Assembly (NCBI GenBank): GCA_040751955.1 | Contig: JBFMFY010000006.1 | Span: 1-64,000 of the forward strand | Direction of reading: 5' to 3' | DNA: 64,000 nucleotides | From: SpSt-333 sp040751955 | GTDB lineage: Bacteria > Bacteroidota > Ignavibacteria > UBA10030 > UBA8401 | Part shown: positions 33,513 through 41,626 of the stretch, piece by piece | Layout: each line of letters opens with the position of its first letter | How positions within the stretch are numbered: the stretch's first letter is position 1 | Program-made: the position numbers and the translations under genes | Notes under the pieces: generated by a model | The model's database searches: none | Told to the model about the DNA's origin: nothing | The model's input: the letters and a program-made list of their open reading frames with translations, nothing else

Positions 33513-35312
33513 ATGAGCAATAGTTTCTTACCATATTTGCAGCCATTCGTTTTGTGCGGATGGCTTTTTTTGTTGTTGTCCGGAACAGTTGCTGCGCAGA
33601 ATCAACGGAATGTCAAAGCAATTCTGTTTGCGGGTAATGAGCGGTATTCTCACCGTGAATTGATTACAGCAATTGGCTTTGTACCTGACAAGGAGACTCC
33701 ATCGGATCTCGTGCGGCGGTCAACAAACGAGATTACCGAATTATACAGGAAAAACGGTTTTTACAATTTCCGCTTTGATTCGATTCATGTTGATTACTCT
33801 GACGACTCCTTACATGTTCAAATGACATTTTTTCTCCATGAAGGAATTCAATCGCTCATTCATATGATAGAGTTTACCGGCAACCGTTCTGCATCGTCAA
33901 CGCAATTACTGGCGATAATGGAGACATCGGTTGGAAATCCGTTGGACGAGCAGACGCTCGAATCGGATATTAAGTCAATTTTGAATTTCTATTCCGCCAA
34001 TGGACGTCCCTTTGTAAAAATTCTGAGCGATAGTATTTCTATAGATCGTACAGATTCTTCCCGCTTGCTTCTTTCATTGGTCATTGTTGAGGGTCCTCGC
34101 GTCTTTTTGAATGAAATACAGATCGAAGGAAATACAACGACAAAAACGGATGTTATTGTTCGCGAAGTGCGGATGGAACCGCTCGCTCCATTTCAACAGG
34201 AGAGGATTGATAGGGTGAAACGACGGCTAGACCGAATGCAACTGTTTGCTTCAGTTTCACAGCCTCAACTTTATATCGCTACGGCTGCTGCGCCCGATTC
34301 TCTCATCGGAGGGCTCTCCATATCGGTACAGGAGGGGAATCCGAACACGTTCGACGGCATTGTGGGATATGTTCCCACGAACACTCCCGGTACTAAAGGA
34401 TATTTTACCGGCGATGTATTTGTTCTGTTCAGGAATTTGTTCGGTACAGGACGGAAGGCGAATGTCAAATGGAAGAGGGAGAATGAATTGACGCAAGAAC
34501 TTGAGCTGCAATACCGCGAACCGTGGCTCTTCGGAATTCCGCTGGGAGTGAATGCCGCGTTCTACCAGCGAAAACAAGATTCCTCGTATGTGAAATCGAG
34601 ATTGGAATTGCGCGGTGAATTTGCGTTTACCGAAGAATTGCTCATTGGCATGAATGTTACAAATGAGTCTGTCTATCCTGCTGCGGATCTTAAGCAGTTT
34701 TCCGTTTTTGAAAGCAGCGTTCTCTCCGTCGGGGGAGAGATCCTGTACGACACGCGAGACAATGTGCTGAATCCCACCAACGGAATTCGGTACTCGACGA
34801 CAGTTCAGCAGGGAGCAAAAAAGATCACTGGTCCGCAGCAATATTTGTCTCCTGCGATCGAACGGAAGTACACGGTTCAAAAATATTCATTGGATGCCGA
34901 AGGATATATCTCTACATTTTTCCGTCACGTAGTATTACTGGGGCTGCACGGAAAGCAGATACATTCATCACGGCTTGAGTTGAGCGACCTGTATCAATTC
35001 GGCGGCACAACAACGCTCAGGGGATATCGTGAGAATCAATTCTTTGCATCAAAGGTCGCATGGCTGAATTTGGAATATCGTTTCTTGACCGGGAGAGCGT
35101 CATCGCTGTACGGATTTTTTGACGGTGGATATTATTACCGGCCTGCAGATGATCTGAAATCAACAGCGGCGCAGGAAAACAGTGTGTACGGTTACGGTTT
35201 TGGCATCCGTCTCGAAACCGGTTTGGGAATTCTCAATGTCAACTATGCATTGGGTGAAGGTGACAGTTTTAGTAACGGAAAAATTCACGTACGAATTATC
35301 AACGAGTTTTAA
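33513..35312 (+). CDS. Omp85/BamA-TamA family outer-membrane protein
   Basis: 599 aa with a signal peptide ending near VAAQNQR. Three POTRA-like domains follow (about residues 30-105, 106-180 and 185-265). The C-terminal 16-strand barrel region has the conserved QFGGTTTLRGYRENQF segment, corresponding to the RGF/Y motif of loop 6, and the chain ends in F. It is shorter than BamA (five POTRAs) and closer to TamA or lineage-specific Omp85 proteins. It probably inserts or secretes outer-membrane proteins. The stop overlaps the UbiA start (TAATG). Confidence 0.9.
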   Translation: MSNSFLPYLQPFVLCGWLFLLLSGTVAAQNQRNVKAILFAGNERYSHRELITAIGFVPDKETPSDLVRRSTNEITELYRKNGFYNFRFDSIHVDYSDDSLHVQMTFFLHEGIQSLIHMIEFTGNRSASSTQLLAIMETSVGNPLDEQTLESDIKSILNFYSANGRPFVKILSDSISIDRTDSSRLLLSLVIVEGPRVFLNEIQIEGNTTTKTDVIVREVRMEPLAPFQQERIDRVKRRLDRMQLFASVSQPQLYIATAAAPDSLIGGLSISVQEGNPNTFDGIVGYVPTNTPGTKGYFTGDVFVLFRNLFGTGRKANVKWKRENELTQELELQYREPWLFGIPLGVNAAFYQRKQDSSYVKSRLELRGEFAFTEELLIGMNVTNESVYPAADLKQFSVFESSVLSVGGEILYDTRDNVLNPTNGIRYSTTVQQGAKKITGPQQYLSPAIERKYTVQKYSLDAEGYISTFFRHVVLLGLHGKQIHSSRLELSDLYQFGGTTTLRGYRENQFFASKVAWLNLEYRFLTGRASSLYGFFDGGYYYRPADDLKSTAAQENSVYGYGFGIRLETGLGILNVNYALGEGDSFSNGKIHVRIINEF

Positions 35313-36136
35313 TGAAACAATATATAACGCTTATCCGACCCGTAAATTTTTTTATCACCGCCGTATCGATCTACGTCTCATGTTTGCTTGCCGGTGGAAC
35401 ACAATCGCAATTTCTGGCGATGATGTTTGCATCGCTGGGCGGTGCATTCATCGGCGGCGGCGGAATGGTAATCAACGATATCTTTGACGTCGAGATCGAC
35501 AAGATCAACAAACCTCATCGTCCTTTACCAAGCGGTGCCGTTGAAAAATTCGACGCGATGATGTTCTACGGCGGTATCACCGGCGCCGGATTGATCATGA
35601 GTGCCTATTCCACGCGGACAGCATTTATCATTGCGTTTATTGCCGTGCCGGTCATTTTTCTGTACAGCCAGCGATTTAAATCGAAGCCGCTCATCGGAAA
35701 TCTGATCGTCGGCGGATTAACAGGTCTTGCCTTCATCTACGGCGGCGCGGCGGTCGGAAATATCAAACAAGCAATTATGCCTGCAGTATTTGCATTCCTT
35801 ATCAATGTAGGACGCGAAATTATCAAAGATATGGAAGACGTAGAGGGGGATGCCAAACATGGTGCATTGACATACCCGGTGCAATACGGCATGAAAAAAT
35901 CTGTCGGAATCGCCACGTGGTTCTTAGCCGCCGTTATTATCTCCACCATCATTCCGTTTGTCAACGGCATGTACGGGCTGAATTATTTTATAGCAGTGAA
36001 CATCGGAGTCAACGCCGTGGTCGGCTACGTACTCTATTCATTGTGGAAAGATCAGTCGAACAAGAATCTTAATCTCCTCAGCAATATTCTCAAATGGGAT
36101 ATGCTCGTCGGTTTGGCAGCCATTTACATCGGGTAA
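35312..36136 (+). CDS. UbiA prenyltransferase, DGGGP synthase-like
   Basis: A 274-aa integral membrane prenyltransferase. The first diphosphate-binding motif is NDIFDVEIDKINKPHRPLPS and the second is EIIKDMEDVEGD. The start LIRPVNFFIT and the RPLPSG context resemble archaeal (S)-2,3-di-O-geranylgeranylglyceryl phosphate synthase more than MenA or the chlorophyll synthase BchG. That enzyme adds the second isoprenoid ether chain of archaeal lipids. FCB bacteria have been reported to carry such genes. Together with the reductase at 25066 it suggests an ether-lipid or related pathway, though G1P dehydrogenase and GGGP synthase are not in view. Confidence 0.85.
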   Translation: MKQYITLIRPVNFFITAVSIYVSCLLAGGTQSQFLAMMFASLGGAFIGGGGMVINDIFDVEIDKINKPHRPLPSGAVEKFDAMMFYGGITGAGLIMSAYSTRTAFIIAFIAVPVIFLYSQRFKSKPLIGNLIVGGLTGLAFIYGGAAVGNIKQAIMPAVFAFLINVGREIIKDMEDVEGDAKHGALTYPVQYGMKKSVGIATWFLAAVIISTIIPFVNGMYGLNYFIAVNIGVNAVVGYVLYSLWKDQSNKNLNLLSNILKWDMLVGLAAIYIG

Positions 36137-36142
36137 TGGACG

Positions 36143-36742
36143 ATGTTGGAGTTTGAGAAAAAATATTGGGACCGTGGAATTCATTATGTTGCCGGTGTTG
36201 ATGAAGCAGGGCGCGGTCCTCTTGCAGGTCCTGTTGTTGCTTCCGCCGTTATCTTTGAGCAGGGAGTGTTGATCGGCGGCGTAAACGATTCGAAGAAACT
36301 GACGGAAAAGAAGCGGGAAGAGTTGTTTCACACAATTCATGAGAAGGCATTGGCTATCGGCATCGGTATCGTGAGTCATGACGTGATCGACAGGATCAAC
36401 ATTCTGCAAGCGTCGTTTCTTGCAATGAACAAAGCATTGGATCATTTGAAGATGCCTCCTGAACAACTGCTGGTTGACGGCAATTTCTTCCGTCATGAAA
36501 AATACCCCGTGGAGAATATTATCAAGGGAGATTCACTCTCTCATTCAATTGCAGCAGCATCAATCATCGCAAAAGTTACGAGAGATGCATTGATGAAAGA
36601 ACTGCATGAGCAATATCCGCAGTACGGATTTGCGAAGCATAAAGGGTACGGCACGAAAGCACATATCGAAGCGATCCGGAAGTACGGATATTCTCCGATC
36701 CATCGCAGATCATTTCATGTCGATCAACTGGAACCATTATGA
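36143..36742 (+). CDS. rnhB: Ribonuclease HII
   Basis: A 199-aa endonuclease that cuts RNA in RNA-DNA hybrids and single ribonucleotides in DNA. The catalytic acidic residues sit in VAGVDEAGRGPLAGPV (Asp, Glu), LLVDGN (Asp) and SIIAKVTRDALM (Asp). The C-terminal segment GFAKHKGYGTKAH is typical. The length fits. It lies six bases after the UbiA gene and overlaps yraN by four bases (ATGA). Confidence 0.96.
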   Translation: MLEFEKKYWDRGIHYVAGVDEAGRGPLAGPVVASAVIFEQGVLIGGVNDSKKLTEKKREELFHTIHEKALAIGIGIVSHDVIDRINILQASFLAMNKALDHLKMPPEQLLVDGNFFRHEKYPVENIIKGDSLSHSIAAASIIAKVTRDALMKELHEQYPQYGFAKHKGYGTKAHIEAIRKYGYSPIHRRSFHVDQLEPL

Positions 36743-37107
36743 CCGGCAAAAAGCCGATATCGAAACGAAAGATTGGCGATCTGGGAGAAACGGTCGCCGA
36801 GAATTTTCTCCGGCAGCAAGGATATACGATTATTGAAAAGAATTTTTATTACCAGCATGGTGAGATTGATATTGTAGCAAAGGATGGTGACACACTTGTC
36901 TTTATCGAAGTAAAGTCCCGCCGCTCGGAACGGTTCGGAACTCCCGAAGAATCTGTCACTCCAAAGAAACAGGAATTGCTCCGCAGAACGGCAGAAGGAT
37001 ATGTCGCTTCAAAAAATCTTCCGGACACCGATTGCAGATTCGACGTTGTCTCCGTCATTATGAAAGATGGGAAAGCGGAATGCCGTGTACTGAAGAACTG
37101 TTTTTAA
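36739..37107 (+). CDS. YraN/UPF0102 family endonuclease-like protein
   Basis: A 122-aa protein of the UPF0102 family with a Holliday-junction-resolvase-like nuclease fold. Characteristic segments are LGETVAENFLRQQGYTIIEK, HGEIDIVAKDGDTLVFIEVK and the late CRFDVVSV. The core D-ExK residues of the nuclease site are all present. The family commonly sits next to rnhB, as here, where the two overlap. Its biological role remains poorly defined. Confidence 0.93.
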   Translation: MTGKKPISKRKIGDLGETVAENFLRQQGYTIIEKNFYYQHGEIDIVAKDGDTLVFIEVKSRRSERFGTPEESVTPKKQELLRRTAEGYVASKNLPDTDCRFDVVSVIMKDGKAECRVLKNCF

Positions 37108-37137
37108 ATTAAGAAATTTGTACTTTGGGTTCAGAAA

Positions 37138-37143
37138 AGGAGG
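37138..37143 (+). promoter_or_regulatory. Perfect Shine-Dalgarno that decides the phoH start
   Basis: AGGAGG is the strongest ribosome binding site near this gene. Nine bases downstream, in the phoH frame, the codon is ATC (37153-37155). There is no ATG, GTG or TTG in that frame before TTG at 37189, which is 45 bases away and without its own binding site. Confidence 0.75.
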
Positions 37144-37152
37144 AACAGTACA

Positions 37153-38127
37153 ATCGAAAAGAAGTTAATCCTTAAAGATGTCGATACGTTGTCGCTGCTT
37201 GGCTCCAACGATGCTCACTTACATCTCATCGAAAAGCGATTTGATTCATCGTTCACCGTTCGCGGCCACACGATCACGATCAAAGGTGAAGCGGAAGAGA
37301 TAGATTTGCTGGAACGGGTATTCAAGGAATTGCAATTCGTCCTTTCCCGAAACGGATCTCTCTCTCCGAACGACGTCAACACAGTGCTCGATCTTGTGAT
37401 CGATATGTCTCCCGCCGTAAAAGGGACGGCGCAATTGCAGGAAGCGGGCGAAGTTGTTATTCTCTTCACAAAAAATTCCATCATCAAAGCAAAAACACCC
37501 ACGCAGCGGACGTATCTTGACTCCGCACAGCGCAACGACATTGTCTTTGCCATCGGACCTGCAGGAACGGGTAAAACGTACCTTGCGGTTGCAATGGCAG
37601 TAGCAAGTTTGAAAAATAATGAAGTGAGCAAGATCGTATTGGCGCGTCCGGCGGTGGAAGCGGGCGAATCGCTCGGATTCCTTCCCGGCGATATGGCGGC
37701 GAAGGTTGATCCGTATTTGCGTCCGCTCTATGATGCGTTGGATGACATGCTTCCAAGCGACAAGTTAAAGACATATCTCGAACGTAGGATCATCGAGATC
37801 GTGCCGCTGGCATACATGCGCGGCAGAACGCTCCATAATGCGTTCGTCATTCTGGATGAAGCACAGAATGCGACTGCAACTCAAATGAAGATGTTCCTGA
37901 CCAGACTCGGGAATAATTCCAAAGCAATCATTACCGGCGATATCACGCAGATTGATCTTCCGTCAAACGCCACATCCGGACTCGTGCAGATCCAGGAAGT
38001 GTTGAAAGAGATCGAAGGGATCGAGTTTGTCTATTTCAACAAGAACGACGTTGTCCGGCACCGGCTCGTCAGGGAGATCATCGACGCGTACGGAAAGTAC
38101 GATGAAAAAGAGAATGGAAAGAGATAG
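37153..38127 (+). CDS. PhoH family ATPase, apparent ATC start
   Basis: About 324 aa. An N-terminal KH-like region is followed by the PhoH NTPase domain, with Walker A GPAGTGKTYLAVAMA and Walker B AFVILDEAQN. The conserved patch GRTLHNAF and GDITQIDLPS are also present. PhoH/PhoL proteins are ATP-dependent RNA-associated proteins, often near ybeY. The family's conserved N-terminus (here KDVDTLSLLGSND) lies partly before the first ordinary start, TTG 37189. The AGGAGG points to ATC 37153, a rare start codon. If TTG were used the protein would lose 12 residues of conserved sequence. Confidence 0.88.
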   Translation: MEKKLILKDVDTLSLLGSNDAHLHLIEKRFDSSFTVRGHTITIKGEAEEIDLLERVFKELQFVLSRNGSLSPNDVNTVLDLVIDMSPAVKGTAQLQEAGEVVILFTKNSIIKAKTPTQRTYLDSAQRNDIVFAIGPAGTGKTYLAVAMAVASLKNNEVSKIVLARPAVEAGESLGFLPGDMAAKVDPYLRPLYDALDDMLPSDKLKTYLERRIIEIVPLAYMRGRTLHNAFVILDEAQNATATQMKMFLTRLGNNSKAIITGDITQIDLPSNATSGLVQIQEVLKEIEGIEFVYFNKNDVVRHRLVREIIDAYGKYDEKENGKR

Positions 38128-38157
38128 CTCCTCACGGCAAAAACGTAAAGGAAAGAT

Positions 38158-38439
38158 ATGAAGTACTATGCATTGATCTACGATCTCGTTGACGACTACA
38201 TTATCCGCAGGACGGAATTTCGCACGGAACATTTACGGCTTGCAAAAGAAGCAAGGGAAAGAAAAGAATTAATGCTTGCCGGAGCATTCAGCGACCCTGC
38301 TGATCAGGCATTGCTGGTATTTCGCGCTGCCGATGCTTCCGTTGCAGAAAATTTTGCGAAGCATGATCCGTACGTCTTAAATGGATTGGTGAAAAAGTGG
38401 AGGGTACGAGAATGGACGGTGGTTGTGGGGAATGAATAA
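38158..38439 (+). CDS. YciI-like protein
   Basis: A 93-aa protein of the YCII family with a dimeric alpha-beta barrel fold. The N-terminal YYALIYDLVDDYIIRRTEFR, the central LMLAGAFSDP and the late HDPYVLNGLVKKWRVREW match the family layout, including the conserved His-Asp pair proposed as an active site. The function is unknown. AAAGGAAAG precedes the ATG. It ends one base before the stop of the opposing mazG gene and closes the long plus-strand run. Confidence 0.85.
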   Translation: MKYYALIYDLVDDYIIRRTEFRTEHLRLAKEARERKELMLAGAFSDPADQALLVFRAADASVAENFAKHDPYVLNGLVKKWRVREWTVVVGNE

Positions 38440-38440
38440 A

Positions 38441-39193
38441 CTATTTTTTTTTCGCTTCCTCCCATAACGCATCCATCTCCTGCAAACTTGTTTGATGGAT
38501 ATCTTTTCCTTGCTCTTTCAGACGCTCCTCGATGTATTGAAACCGTTTCGAAAACTTCTTTACCGTTAATTGAAGTGATTCTTCAGGATTGACACCGATG
38601 AATCTGCCGTAGTTGACCAATGAGAAGAGAACATCGCCGAATTCTTTTTCGATATGACTTTTATCGTTTTTATCCACTGCTTCGTGTAATTCTTTTATTT
38701 CTTCTTCAACCTTTTTCCACACATCTTCCTTTTGTGTCCAGTCAAAACCGACCTTTGATGCTTTCTTCTGTACTTTTTCCGCTTTCATCAGTGCGGGGAG
38801 TGAATTCGGTATTCCGTCGAGAACGGAATTTCTTCCTTCGCTCATTTTGATCTTGTCCCACAATGCCGATTGTTCACGGCTCGAATTGACCGTCGCATCG
38901 CCGAAGACATGCGGATGACGGCGGATCAATTTTTCGTTGATTTCTGTAAATACTTCTTCGAGCGTGAATTTCTTTTCTTCTTCCGCTATGATCGCATGAA
39001 ACACCACTTGCAGTGCAACATCGCCGAGTTCTCCACGCAAATCGTCAAAGTTCCTTCTGTCAACGGCATCCAACGCTTCGTACGCTTCTTCTACAAAATG
39101 TTTTTTTAATGATTCGTGCGTTTGTTCTTTATCCCACGGACATTCATTCCGCAGACGCTTCATGATCGAAACAAATTCATCGAATTCTTTCAT
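38441..39193 (-). CDS. mazG: Nucleoside triphosphate pyrophosphohydrolase MazG
   Basis: A 250-aa enzyme that hydrolyses NTPs and dNTPs to monophosphates, a housecleaning role. Two MazG helical domains are present, each with the EExxE-type metal site: HFVEEAYEALDAVD with RGELGDVALQVV in the first half, and VEEEIKELHEAVD with EKEFGDVLFSLVNYGRF in the second. The start at 39193 is chosen because GGAG lies six bases upstream. Longer in-frame starts at 39205 and 39241 add unconserved residues. Confidence 0.95.
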   Translation of the reverse strand: MKEFDEFVSIMKRLRNECPWDKEQTHESLKKHFVEEAYEALDAVDRRNFDDLRGELGDVALQVVFHAIIAEEEKKFTLEEVFTEINEKLIRRHPHVFGDATVNSSREQSALWDKIKMSEGRNSVLDGIPNSLPALMKAEKVQKKASKVGFDWTQKEDVWKKVEEEIKELHEAVDKNDKSHIEKEFGDVLFSLVNYGRFIGVNPEESLQLTVKKFSKRFQYIEERLKEQGKDIHQTSLQEMDALWEEAKKK

Positions 39194-39303
39194 ATGATTC
39201 TCCATATTCACCGGAAGATGCGGGCATGAAAATTGTTGCAATGAAATTGTAAAAGCCTATGGTGCTCTTGATCTTGGTGAAGAATTAATTTTTTGAAAAG
39301 GTA

Positions 39304-39335
39304 TTGGCTTTTAGAGAAACCCTTTTCTATATTTT
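39304..39335 (+). promoter_or_regulatory. Candidate promoter of the amidohydrolase gene
   Basis: TTGG at 39304-39307 and TATATTTT at 39328-39335 are 20 bases apart. An inverted repeat, GAAAAGG (39295-39301) and CCTTTTC (39321-39327), brackets the spacer and could be an operator. It lies in the divergent gap with mazG. Confidence 0.35.
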
Positions 39336-39357
39336 TACAGTAATTCATTCGGACGAT

Positions 39358-41145
39358 ATGAAAACGCTCATCTACATCGTACTCGCTGTTGCACTTTCCG
39401 CTTGGATATTCATCAGTATTGTATCGCAAAAACAATCTGCCGACCTGTTGATCATGAACGCGACCGTGTACACTGTGGATGATGACAACTCGGTTGCTGA
39501 AGCGATCGCCGTGCGTGGAAGCAGGATCGTCGCCGTCGGTTCGACACAAGATATACAAAATCGGTACACTTCACAAAATATCATCGATGCGAAAGGGAAG
39601 ACTGTTATTCCCAGTTTGATCGACGCTCATGCACATGTGCTCGGACTCGGCAAAGCACTGACGGAATTGAACCTTATCGGAACGACATCCGCTGAACAGA
39701 TTGCGAAACTTGTTGCATCAAGAGTCAAAGAAGTAAAACAAGGGGAATGGATCCGGGGGCGGGGCTGGGACCAAAATGATTGGGGAAACAATGCCGGTGA
39801 GAAAAAATTTCCAACCGCCTCTATTCTTGACAAGGTTGCGCCGAATAACCCCGTTATCCTTTCCCGCATCGACGGTCACGCTATTTGGGTGAACAGTAAG
39901 GCAATGGAGATCGCATTCGCACAGTCCGACATGAAAATAGATCTCGATGGAGGTAAAATTATCCGCGATCATAACGGCAAACCCTCCGGCATCTTCATTG
40001 ATAATGCCGAATCGATCGTTGCGAAAGTTGTTCCGGAATATACCCGTGAAGAAAAGATCGGGATGTACAAAAGAGCGTTTGATGAATGCTTGAAGTATGG
40101 TATCACAAGCGTTCATGATATGGGAATTGACAAGATCGATTTTGAGATTTACAAGGAACTTGCCCGCAATCAATCGCTGCCGGTAAGAATTTACGGCATG
40201 ATCAGCGCCGATAGTCCGCTGTTGAATGAGATGTTGGCGTCAGGACCGTACGTGGATGCTGTGCGGTACAATTTTACCGTGCGTGGAATCAAATTATATG
40301 TTGACGGCGCACTCGGTTCTCGCGGCGCCGCACTCATCGAGCCATACAGCGATGAACCCGACAACAGGGGATTGGTAACCACCTCTCCCGATACTTTGAG
40401 GTTTGTTACTGAGCAGGCGCTTGCACGAGGATTTCAAGTTGCATCGCATGCCATTGGCGACAGAGGGAACCGCATCGTGCTGGATGAATATGAAAAAGCA
40501 GCCGCTAAGTATCCAACCCAAGCGTTGCAAGCGAGGCTCAGAATTGAACATGCACAGGTGATTGCACGGGAAGATATTTCCCGTTTCAAAAAACTGAATG
40601 TTATTCCCAGTATGCAGCCGGTCCATGCTACGTCGGATATGTACTGGGCGCAATCACGCCTTGGACCCGAACGAATTCTTGGCGCATACGCATGGCGTTC
40701 GCTGCTGAATGACGGCAATATCATCGCAAGCGGTTCTGACTTTCCGGTTGAACACCCCAATCCCTTGCTTGGTTTTTATGCTGCCGTAACACGGCAAGAT
40801 AAAGATGGCATCCCAAAAGATGCGAATGATGTTCAACAGAAATTCCAGCTTTCTGCCGACGGGATCCATAATCCGAAACATTTTGACGGCGGGTGGTATG
40901 CCGAACAAAAAATGACGAGAGAGGAAGCGTTGCGCTCGTTTACAATGTGGGCTGCGTACGCGGAGTTTGCAGCAAACCAGAAGGGAAGTATAGAAGAGGG
41001 AAAACTTGCCGACATTGTTATTTTGTCGAACGACATCATGAAATGCGATCCAAAAGAAATTCTGACTACTGAAGTGGAGATGACGATTGTCGGAGGAACT
41101 ATACGGTACCAACATGCTTCCGGCTTATTGAGCGAGAGGAGGTAA
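39358..41145 (+). CDS. YtcJ-like amidohydrolase (Amidohydro_3), membrane-anchored or secreted
   Basis: 595 aa. An N-terminal hydrophobic helix (about residues 3-22) acts as a signal or anchor and has no lipobox. The amidohydrolase barrel follows: metal motif PSLIDAHAHVLGLG, KLYVDGALGSRGAAL, QVASHAIGDRGN, RIEHAQVI and SGSDFPVEHPNPLLGFYAAV. The C-terminal part, EGKLADIVILS, closes the composite beta-sandwich. The family hydrolyses amide or formamide bonds; YtcJ-type members have undefined substrates. ATG 39358 is chosen because translation from 39304 would put extra residues before the signal. Confidence 0.9.
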   Translation: MKTLIYIVLAVALSAWIFISIVSQKQSADLLIMNATVYTVDDDNSVAEAIAVRGSRIVAVGSTQDIQNRYTSQNIIDAKGKTVIPSLIDAHAHVLGLGKALTELNLIGTTSAEQIAKLVASRVKEVKQGEWIRGRGWDQNDWGNNAGEKKFPTASILDKVAPNNPVILSRIDGHAIWVNSKAMEIAFAQSDMKIDLDGGKIIRDHNGKPSGIFIDNAESIVAKVVPEYTREEKIGMYKRAFDECLKYGITSVHDMGIDKIDFEIYKELARNQSLPVRIYGMISADSPLLNEMLASGPYVDAVRYNFTVRGIKLYVDGALGSRGAALIEPYSDEPDNRGLVTTSPDTLRFVTEQALARGFQVASHAIGDRGNRIVLDEYEKAAAKYPTQALQARLRIEHAQVIAREDISRFKKLNVIPSMQPVHATSDMYWAQSRLGPERILGAYAWRSLLNDGNIIASGSDFPVEHPNPLLGFYAAVTRQDKDGIPKDANDVQQKFQLSADGIHNPKHFDGGWYAEQKMTREEALRSFTMWAAYAEFAANQKGSIEEGKLADIVILSNDIMKCDPKEILTTEVEMTIVGGTIRYQHASGLLSERR

Positions 41146-41149
41146 CATC

Positions 41150-41626
41150 ATGTACGAGAAACTATTATCCGAAGCGGAAAAAATTCTGGAAGAGCAAAAA
41201 GAAAAGGAGCTTCCGATTCTTGCCATGTGGGATGCGATGATGGAACGCTCCGAGCAACTCAAGTTTGAAATGCCGGAAAACATCGGAGACTTCGAATGTC
41301 TGCTGGAGGCGGATAAGCGTTTTGTCTTTTCTGACAACAAACTGGCGGAAGAATTGGACGAAGTTGATGTCGGTGAGGAAGAAGCTGAATACGAAGTCGG
41401 AGAAGAATTTTTTGCCGTTGAAGAGATTGAGAAACTTGGGTTCAACCAGCATCAGATTGTCGGATTAAAAAAGTACGAGAAGAGAAAATTGTCGGACGAC
41501 GATGACGACGAGATGGTTATGAAGCCGAACATATCTGCGCAAAAATCAAACCACACGAAAGCGGCAGCAAAGAAAACAGCCGCCAAACCCCGCAAGAACA
41601 CGAAACCAACAAAGAAAAAGAAATAA
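41150..41626 (+). CDS. Uncharacterised acidic protein with basic tail
   Basis: A 158-aa protein in three parts: a helical N-terminus (residues 1-50), a strongly acidic middle (about residues 62-90 and the DDDDDE run near 115), and a lysine/alanine-rich tail (about residues 133-158) like those of histone H1-like proteins. GAGGAGG before the ATG predicts strong translation. No family is recognised. It sits between the amidohydrolase and prmC. The basic tail suggests nucleic-acid or ribosome binding, which is inference only. Confidence 0.65.
   Translation: MYEKLLSEAEKILEEQKEKELPILAMWDAMMERSEQLKFEMPENIGDFECLLEADKRFVFSDNKLAEELDEVDVGEEEAEYEVGEEFFAVEEIEKLGFNQHQIVGLKKYEKRKLSDDDDDEMVMKPNISAQKSNHTKAAAKKTAAKPRKNTKPTKKKK

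Noticed and set aside
25066..36136. Bacteriochlorophyll genes (bchP/bchG) as an explanation of the reductase and UbiA genes
   Set aside because: The motif context is archaeal GGR/DGGGP synthase-like, and no other pigment gene is in the window. It remains the main alternative if the organism is phototrophic.
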